This document shows, piece after piece, positions 58,525-64,000 of a stretch of DNA of 64,000 nucleotides. The position numbers and the translations under genes are program-made. The notes under the pieces are model-generated. The model was not told the DNA's origin. It worked only from the letters and a program-made list of their open reading frames with translations, and did not search any database. Each line of letters begins with the position of its first letter. The first letter of the stretch is position 1. Source of the DNA: Nocardia niwae NBRC 108934 = DSM 45340 (GTDB taxonomy: Bacteria; Actinomycetota; Actinomycetes; Mycobacteriales; Mycobacteriaceae); assembly GCF_001613465.1 (NCBI RefSeq), contig NZ_BDCK01000034.1, positions 1-64,000 on the forward strand, given 5' to 3'.

Positions 58525-59943
58525 GTGATGCGACGGACGAAGATTGTGTGCACGCTCGGACCGGCCACTGCCACCGAGGACCGTATCCGCGAACTCGTCG
58601 AGAGCGGTATGGACGTAGCCCGGCTGAACTTCAGCCACGGCGAGCACTCCGACCATGCCGAGAACTACAAGAAGGTGCGTCAGGCCGCCGACCACCTCGG
58701 CCGGGCGGTCGGCATTCTCGCCGACCTGCAGGGTCCCAAGATCCGCCTCGGCCGCTTCCTGGAAGGCAGGACCGTCTGGGCGACGGGCGAAGAGGTCCGC
58801 ATCACCGTCGACGACATCGACGGGACCCACGACCGCGTGTCCACCACATACAAGGAACTGTCCAAGGACGCCAAGCCGGGTAATCGCCTCCTGGTCGACG
58901 ACGGCAAGGTCGGCCTCATCGTCACCCGGGTCGAGGGCAACGACGTGGTCTGCCGGGTCACCGAGGGCGGTCCGGTCTCCAACAACAAAGGCGTGTCGCT
59001 GCCCGGCATGGACGTGTCGGTTCCCGCGCTGTCGGAGAAGGACATCGAGGATCTGGAATTCGCACTGAAGCTCGGCGTGGACTTCATCGCGCTGTCATTC
59101 GTGCGGTCCCCGTCCGATGTCGAGCTGGTGCACGACGTGATGGACCGGGTGGGCCGCCGGGTGCCGGTGATCGGAAAGCTGGAGAAGCCGGAGGCGATCG
59201 ACAACCTCGAGGCCGTGGTCCTGGCCTTCGACGCGGTGATGGTCGCGCGTGGCGACCTCGGTGTCGAGCTGCCGCTCGAGCAGGTGCCGATCGTGCAGAA
59301 GCGCGCCATCCAGATGGCCCGCGAGAATGCCAAGCCGGTCATCGTCGCCACCCAGATGCTGGAATCGATGATCGACAACTCCCGTCCCACTCGCGCCGAG
59401 GCGTCGGATGTCGCGAACGCGGTGCTCGACGGCGCCGACGCGGTGATGCTGTCGGGTGAGACTTCGGTGGGCAAGTACCCGATCGAGACGGTGCGCACGA
59501 TGGCGCGCATCGTGCACGCGGTGGAGACCGAGTCGACCCGGGTGCCGCCGCTGACTCACGTGCCCCGCACCAAGCGCGGCGTGATCTCCTACGCTGCCCG
59601 CGACATCGGCGAGCGGCTCAACGCCAAGGCGCTGGTCGCGTTCACCCAGTCGGGTGACACGGTGCGCCGCCTGGCCCGGCTGCACACGCCGCTGCCGCTG
59701 CTGGCGTTCACCCCGCTGCCGGAGGTGCGCAGCCAGCTCGCGCTGACCTGGGGCACCGAGACCTTCATCGTGCCCACCGTGGACAGCACCGACGCGATGA
59801 TCCACCAGGTGGATGTAGCACTTCTGTCGATGGACCGATACCAGAAGGGTGACCTGGTGGTCATCGTGGCCGGGTCGCCGCCCGGTACCGTCGGTTCCAC
59901 CAACCTGATCCACGTTCACCGAATCGGTGAGGAGGACCATTAG
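58525..59943 (+). CDS. pyk: Pyruvate kinase
   Basis: A 472-residue glycolytic enzyme transferring phosphate from PEP to ADP. Typical are RRTKIVCTLGPAT, SGMDVARLNFSHGEHSDH, ILADLQGPKIRLG, FIALSFVRSPSDV, VIGKLEKPEAIDNL, MVARGDLGVELPLEQVP, ATQMLESMIDNSRPTRAE and DGADAVMLSGETSVGKYP. A -10 box TAGGCT (58513-58518) ends six bases before the GTG at 58525 (an ATG follows directly), suggesting leaderless translation from the GTG. The stop overlaps tesB (TAGTG). Confidence 0.96.
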   Translation: MMRRTKIVCTLGPATATEDRIRELVESGMDVARLNFSHGEHSDHAENYKKVRQAADHLGRAVGILADLQGPKIRLGRFLEGRTVWATGEEVRITVDDIDGTHDRVSTTYKELSKDAKPGNRLLVDDGKVGLIVTRVEGNDVVCRVTEGGPVSNNKGVSLPGMDVSVPALSEKDIEDLEFALKLGVDFIALSFVRSPSDVELVHDVMDRVGRRVPVIGKLEKPEAIDNLEAVVLAFDAVMVARGDLGVELPLEQVPIVQKRAIQMARENAKPVIVATQMLESMIDNSRPTRAEASDVANAVLDGADAVMLSGETSVGKYPIETVRTMARIVHAVETESTRVPPLTHVPRTKRGVISYAARDIGERLNAKALVAFTQSGDTVRRLARLHTPLPLLAFTPLPEVRSQLALTWGTETFIVPTVDSTDAMIHQVDVALLSMDRYQKGDLVVIVAGSPPGTVGSTNLIHVHRIGEEDH

Positions 59944-60851
59944 TGAGTGCTTCCCTGAGCAGCCCCGTCGGCATCGCGGAGCCGGATGCGCAGCGCACTG
60001 ATCTGGATGTGCTGCTCGGCCTGCTCGATCTCGAGCAGATGGACGAGGACGTGTTCGTCGGCCAGCACCCGGAGAAGGTGTGGAGCCGGACCTTCGGCGG
60101 CCAGCTCGTCTCGCAGGCCATCATCGCGGCGGGCCGCACGGTCGGTGACCGTCCGGTCCACGCGGTCAACGCGCATTTCGTGCGCGGCGGCGACGTGAAG
60201 AAGCCGATCGAGTACCGGGTGGACCGGCATCGCGACGGTCGCGCGTTCGCCAACCGCACTGTGACCGCTAGCCAGGACGGCCAGGAGCTGTTCGTCATGC
60301 TCGCGGCGTTCCAGGACTGGGGCACGGGGCTCGAGCATGCGCACGCCCAGCCGGAGGTGCCGGATCCGGAGACGTTGCCGCGGGTGGAGGAGAGCTTCGA
60401 AGGCTTGGAGGACAAGCTGGAGATGTTCGTCAAGGCGCCGCATCCGATCGACATGCGCTACACCAACGACCCCGCGTGGATTCTCAAGGGCACGGGGGAG
60501 CGGCTCAACCACAATCGCGTGTGGATGCGCGCGGACGGCAGGCTGCCCGACGATCCGCTGATCCATGTGGCGACGCTGGGCTACTCGTCCGACACCACGG
60601 TGCTGGACTCGATCATCACCACCCATGGGCTGTCGTGGGGTCTGGACCGCATCGTCGCGGCCACGGTCAACCACTCGATCTGGTTCCACCGCCCGTTCCG
60701 TTTCGACGAGTGGGCGCTGTACTGCACCGAGTCACCGGTGGCTGCCGGCTCTCGTGGCCTGGCGACCGGCCGCTTCTACTCCCGCAGCGGCGATCTGCTG
60801 GCCACGACGGTGCAAGAGGGACTCATCCGCCACTTCCCCGCGCGGCGCTGA
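59943..60851 (+). CDS. tesB: Acyl-CoA thioesterase II
   Basis: A 302-residue double hot-dog enzyme that hydrolyses acyl-CoA. Seen are RTFGGQLVSQAIIAAGRTV, VNAHFVRGGDVKKPIEYRVD, DGRAFANRTVTASQDGQELF, and in the second half HTTHGLSWG-like IITTHGLSWGLDRIVAATVN and SIWFHRPFRFDEWALY with GRFYSRSGDLLATTVQEG. The GTG at 59943 shares a base with the pyk stop, so the two are coupled, as with Rv1617-Rv1618. Confidence 0.94.
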   Translation: MSASLSSPVGIAEPDAQRTDLDVLLGLLDLEQMDEDVFVGQHPEKVWSRTFGGQLVSQAIIAAGRTVGDRPVHAVNAHFVRGGDVKKPIEYRVDRHRDGRAFANRTVTASQDGQELFVMLAAFQDWGTGLEHAHAQPEVPDPETLPRVEESFEGLEDKLEMFVKAPHPIDMRYTNDPAWILKGTGERLNHNRVWMRADGRLPDDPLIHVATLGYSSDTTVLDSIITTHGLSWGLDRIVAATVNHSIWFHRPFRFDEWALYCTESPVAAGSRGLATGRFYSRSGDLLATTVQEGLIRHFPARR

Positions 60852-60854
60852 TAT

Positions 60855-61280
60855 CTACAGCAGTTCGAGGTCGCGATCGATGTCGAGATCGACATCGGTG
60901 CGTTGCGATGCGCGGATCGAGACCGGGATCCCCGGGCCCGGCTCGGTTCGCGCCAACCGCGAGATGGCCTGCAACAGGTGGCGTTCGAGTGCGGCCATAT
61001 GGTCGGCGGTGAGCTGGTCGGGTGCGCCGACCAGACTGAGCGCGATCTCGTAGGTGGTGCGATCGTCCGCAGCGGCGCTGGGCGGATCTGTCGGGTAGCG
61101 GTTTTCCAGTGCCGCATGGGCCGGGTCGTCGGTGTCCACCGGCAACGTGAAGCGCCAAGCGAATACGTCCCGGTCGGCGAGGTGTTCGTCGACCACCGCA
61201 CGGACGGTGTCGACGACGCGTTCGAGGGTTTCCGGTGTCACATAAACATGGAGCGAAACATCCGAAATGCGTTTCGGCAT
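60855..61280 (-). CDS. Hypothetical protein
   Basis: A 141-residue soluble acidic protein: SDVSLHVYVTPETLERVVDT, VRAVVDEHLADRDVFAWRF, and a helix DHMAALERHLLQAISRLART. No known domain recognised. AGGA precedes the ATG at 61280. It ends only three bases from the convergent tesB gene. Confidence 0.65.
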   Translation of the reverse strand: MPKRISDVSLHVYVTPETLERVVDTVRAVVDEHLADRDVFAWRFTLPVDTDDPAHAALENRYPTDPPSAAADDRTTYEIALSLVGAPDQLTADHMAALERHLLQAISRLARTEPGPGIPVSIRASQRTDVDLDIDRDLELL

Positions 61281-61431
61281 GTCTGATTCCTGTCCTGTGT
61301 CGAACCAGCAACGGCGGAAGTGTTGTCCGGCGGGAGTTTAGTGCGTCCGGCGCGGAAAAGAACACAGCCGGTTGGTAACAGGTTGATACGCGGGAGCCGG
61401 GCGCGCTATCGCGTGCGGTCGCCGGCGGCGG

Positions 61432-62052
61432 TCACCGGGTGCGCTGCGCGGCGAGGAAGGTCGCCAGCGGTGCGGGTGCGCCGCCGGGGCGGATCACCAG
61501 TCCCCGGCGCTCGTCATGGGGCCAGCGCGGCTGTTCGTGGGGAGCCAGCGCCAGCAGCAGCGGCACCAATTTCTCGGCGATCCGGTCGCCGACCTCGCAG
61601 AATGCCTGGGCCGACAGTCCGACCGGGTCGGCGATGTTCTCCCGGCCCACCAGTGACAGGTCGTTGCGCGCCCGGTGCAATTCGGCGACCGTGCGCGCTC
61701 CGGTGACGTGCGCGATGCGGTGGGCCTCCAGCAGCGTGAAGGTGCGTGGTCCGGCGCCGAAGGCCAGGTCGACCACTTGCCCGCGAATCTGCTCGGTCAT
61801 CGTGAGGACCAGGTCGGCCTTGTCGATCATCTCCGGCTCGAGCCTGCGGGCCCGGAAGTTGCTCGGGTCGGCGCCGAGCCCGGCGATGGTCTGCGCGGCC
61901 AGCGGCTCGACCGGGAAGCCCACCAGCGCACGTGTTCCGGCGCTCTCGGCGGTGAGGTAGGGAAGATCGTATTCGACCGCGAGGGCGCGCGTGAGCCGCT
62001 CGGCGATCACCGAACGACAAACGTTGCCGTTGCAGACGAACAGGACGTGCAT
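61432..62052 (-). CDS. Low-molecular-weight protein tyrosine phosphatase
   Basis: A 206-residue arsenate-reductase-like phosphatase. The P-loop is C7NGNVCR13S in LFVCNGNVCRSVIAERL, and the general acid is D142 in ENIADPVG. The family is usually 150-165 residues; here the C-terminus is about 40 longer. The ATG at 62052 is preferred because a -10 box TATCGT (62060-62065, minus) ends seven bases before it; the longer N-terminus from 62130 would add non-family residues. Likely role in reversing tyrosine phosphorylation of envelope or polysaccharide proteins. Confidence 0.88.
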   Translation of the reverse strand: MHVLFVCNGNVCRSVIAERLTRALAVEYDLPYLTAESAGTRALVGFPVEPLAAQTIAGLGADPSNFRARRLEPEMIDKADLVLTMTEQIRGQVVDLAFGAGPRTFTLLEAHRIAHVTGARTVAELHRARNDLSLVGRENIADPVGLSAQAFCEVGDRIAEKLVPLLLALAPHEQPRWPHDERRGLVIRPGGAPAPLATFLAAQRTR

Positions 62053-62297
62053 ACGGATAACGATAAACGGCGCAGAAGCTACCAGACGGGCCCAAGTCGT
62101 TAGTCCCACATGTGGGAACAACATATTCATCTGTTCGTAGCGCGCCGTACACGAAGTGCGCCGCTTTCGGCGGTTGGCCTGCGACGTAGGTCACTCCGAG
62201 CGGTGGTGCTGTTCGATTCTTCTTCTGGCCGTACCCCGGAGTTCGCACATTCACACGCTGCTTTGTGATTGCATCGTGATATGACCGAGCGCGCAGG

Positions 62298-62810
62298 CTA
62301 CTCGGATTCGTCACTGTAGTAAGCGGATTCGCTCACGACGGGTTCGAACCCGGCCGTTCTGCCCTGCACCCGGCCGCGGGTGGAGAAGCGGTGCCCGCGG
62401 GAGGCGACTACGGGTGCGAACCGCGCGAGTCCGGTCGCCGGATCCATGTCGTCGTACATGGCGTCGATGCCGCCGCGGGCGAAGTAGGCCTCGTGCCAGA
62501 AGCCGGTGCCGCCGGAGTCGCGCAGGAACTTCTGCCACCAGTCCCGGTGTGGCGCGGTCCGCGTCCATGCTTCGAGGCTGTCGAGGTCGCGCCAATACTG
62601 CCGTGCGCCCCAGTGCGGCGGGAACAGCGCCCACACGAGGTCTTCGTGCAGCAGCAACCCATCCGGCCGATCCTTGTGCGAGCGATAGAGTTTCGGCCCC
62701 AGTCCGAGCAGTCGCAGCATCCCCCTCGGCCGCCGCACCCGCATACCGATATAGATGACCACCAGATCCGGATACTCGGACAGATCCACAGTGGTCCTGT
62801 TCACCCTCAT
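62298..62810 (-). CDS. DUF4188 family protein
   Basis: A 170-residue protein close to the DUF4188/monooxygenase-like ferredoxin-fold group: LVVIYIGMRVRRPRGMLRLL, YWRDLDSLEAWTRTAPHRDW, FWHEAYFARGGIDAMYDDMD and LARFAPVVASRGHRFSTRGR. GGAGG lies six bases before the ATG at 62810; a GTG directly before it is an alternative. Some relatives are annotated as heme-containing phenylacetaldoxime dehydratase-like, but no function can be read here. Confidence 0.75.
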   Translation of the reverse strand: MRVNRTTVDLSEYPDLVVIYIGMRVRRPRGMLRLLGLGPKLYRSHKDRPDGLLLHEDLVWALFPPHWGARQYWRDLDSLEAWTRTAPHRDWWQKFLRDSGGTGFWHEAYFARGGIDAMYDDMDPATGLARFAPVVASRGHRFSTRGRVQGRTAGFEPVVSESAYYSDESE

Positions 62811-63136
62811 CACTTACCTCCGCTGCCCCGCACACCCGATGCCGCCATTTCGATAACGATCCAGCGACCGGATCGGTTCGATGACGATAGAACGCGGGCC
62901 ACCCGAGATCCGGTCGCCCCGCCATCAATCCCCGACCCGCTCGCTCCCGATCGTGCCGTCCATGCCCGACCGACCACCCACGCGAGATGAGCGGTACCGA
63001 ACGCGTCGACGAGGTTCGCCTTCGGCAGAAACCAGCTGGCAATCAGCAGGCACAGCACCGAGCACACAGGTACGCATGGTTCGACCGGTCATACCGGGCA
63101 ACGGCGAGCAGAGGGCTGTAAATGAGGGTCGAAGCA
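62811..63136. other. Gap with no gene recognised
   Basis: About 325 bases between the start of the DUF4188 gene and the end of the next minus-strand gene. Frames on both strands lack ribosome binding sites and domain matches. No RNA gene or strong hairpin seen. It should contain the promoter of the DUF4188 gene. Confidence 0.4.
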
Positions 63137-63844
63137 TCACGGACTACCTCGCCGGACGCCTCCGGCGCCGGGCATCGGCGGCGGGTACCACCCGGCCGCC
63201 GAGCCCGGCGGCGGCTGATATGGAAACGGCGCGGGTCGAATCGGCGCCGGAGGCGGCTGTTCGCTATCCCCGGAATGGTGCGAGGGCGTCGATCTTCGAT
63301 GGCGGTCATATGCGAGTGCGGCCCACCGAAAGAAAAGGGCGGGAACCAGGCCCGTCGCAACGCCGATGAGAACGAGGCCGAAGAAGTTGCCGAGCGGATT
63401 AACGTACGGCGGCAACCCGGCAACCAGTACGGCCAACACGAAAAGGGAGATCGTCCACGTGAAGGCGACATAATAGACGCCTCTCAGGAGTTTTCCGCCT
63501 GCGGTGTCGATGCTCCCGATCAGCCACATCTCGCCGACCCTGTTCTGTCGTGGAACGCTTTCCGGCTGGCGCATCGCTTGTGCTTGGGAGAGTGATTCCA
63601 GCGCGGAAGCGATTATCGACTCCGCCTTCCGGGAGAATTCGGACGGATAACCATCCTGAGCGGCTTTCATCGATTCCCATATTTGTATCGCGGAAAGCTG
63701 GTCGCGAGCCGAGCTGACCAAGTTCTTCCGGCGGACTTCCAAGTCGCGGGCTTCTCTCCGCTGCTCGAAGATGCCTATCGCTGCCACCAGGCCGGCCGTG
63801 ACGGGCCCTGCCAGAATTGCGACCGCCAACTCCGTATTGTCCAT
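63137..63844 (-). CDS. Membrane protein of unknown function
   Basis: A 235-residue protein: an N-terminal hydrophobic segment (ELAVAILAGPVTAGLVAAIG), a charged helical part of about 90 residues, two membrane helices (YYVAFTWTISLFVLAVLVAG and FFGLVLIGVATGLVPALFF), and a Pro-rich cytoplasmic tail (PAPIRPAPFPYQPPPG). GGAAGGA precedes the ATG at 63844; the upstream ATG at 63904 is poorer. No family recognised. Codon bias is weaker than in core genes, so it may be accessory. Confidence 0.6.
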   Translation of the reverse strand: MDNTELAVAILAGPVTAGLVAAIGIFEQRREARDLEVRRKNLVSSARDQLSAIQIWESMKAAQDGYPSEFSRKAESIIASALESLSQAQAMRQPESVPRQNRVGEMWLIGSIDTAGGKLLRGVYYVAFTWTISLFVLAVLVAGLPPYVNPLGNFFGLVLIGVATGLVPALFFRWAALAYDRHRRSTPSHHSGDSEQPPPAPIRPAPFPYQPPPGSAAGWYPPPMPGAGGVRRGSP

Positions 63845-64000
63845 CCGACGATTCCTTCCGTCGCAGGATGATTCAATGACGCCTGTGCAGCAAATCTTCT
63901 GCAAATTTTAACACCGGAGTCGCCGTGAGCTGAAGACTCGGACTGCGCGGGCGGCGTACGCCGGGAGACCGTCGCGAGGCGGCGTCAGGAGGCCGATCCG

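Noticed and set aside
1..64000. CRISPR arrays, tRNA or rRNA genes, insertion sequences and prophage genes.
   Set aside because: No regularly spaced repeats, no cloverleaf or rRNA motifs and no transposase or phage proteins were recognised on either strand.

Overview
The window is a high-GC actinobacterial chromosome segment, most likely from Nocardia or a close relative. This is inferred from GTG-rich start codons, strong GC3 bias and gene order: bioA-bioF-bioD, then bioB-bsaP-DUF2567, nadA-nadB-nadC, hisD-hisC-hisB-hisH-hisA-impA-hisF-hisI, bcp, trpE-(Trp-associated membrane protein)-trpC-trpB-trpA, lgt, pyk and tesB. The same chain is known from Mycobacterium tuberculosis around Rv1568-Rv1618. 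No database search was possible, so the genus is an inference.

Layout. 0.1-2.8 kb: two small unknown genes, a decayed cupin gene and a frameshifted MarR-GNAT fusion. 2.9-7.5 kb: bioA, a cupin/MarR pair, bioF-bioD. 7.7-16.1 kb: SRPBCC protein, alpha/beta hydrolase, a sulfonate-type ABC transporter coupled to an FMN monooxygenase, an MFS exporter and a secretory lipase. 16.2-19.4 kb: the TetR regulator BioQ divergent from bioB-bsaP-DUF2567, a tiny membrane protein and a cold-shock protein. 20.0-24.5 kb: NrtR divergent from nadABC. 24.6-36.9 kb: accessory block holding an AAA ATPase/DUF4276 (TOPRIM-like) pair, an AlkZ-like protein, TerB, ArsR/MFS, hydrolase, arylamine N-acetyltransferase, a penicillin-binding lipoprotein, a Ser/Thr kinase and a small secreted protein. 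37.1-46.9 kb: histidine cluster, interrupted at 40.9-43.1 kb. 46.9-54.7 kb: MarR, membrane protein, bcp, tryptophan cluster. 54.9-62.8 kb: lgt, TM2 protein, polar amino-acid ABC transporter, pyk, tesB, low-Mr tyrosine phosphatase, DUF4188 protein. A membrane protein ends the window.

Genes working together. Biotin synthesis is split over three places, but each has the same inverted repeat (TGAAC-N3-GTTCA) at its promoter, so BioQ probably controls all of them. NAD synthesis is controlled from a palindrome shared by nrtR and nadA. HisA is probably the bifunctional PriA, because no trpF lies in the trp cluster. Four regulator genes have a clear palindrome in their own promoter region.

Two signals stand out. 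First, the ATPase/DUF4276 pair (24.6-26.7 kb) sits in the accessory insertion between nadC and hisD and looks like a split OLD/PARIS-type defence module. Second, at least fifteen start codons lie 6-8 bases after a TANNNT -10 box without a Shine-Dalgarno sequence, pointing to widespread leaderless mRNAs, including separate internal promoters for hisA and hisI.
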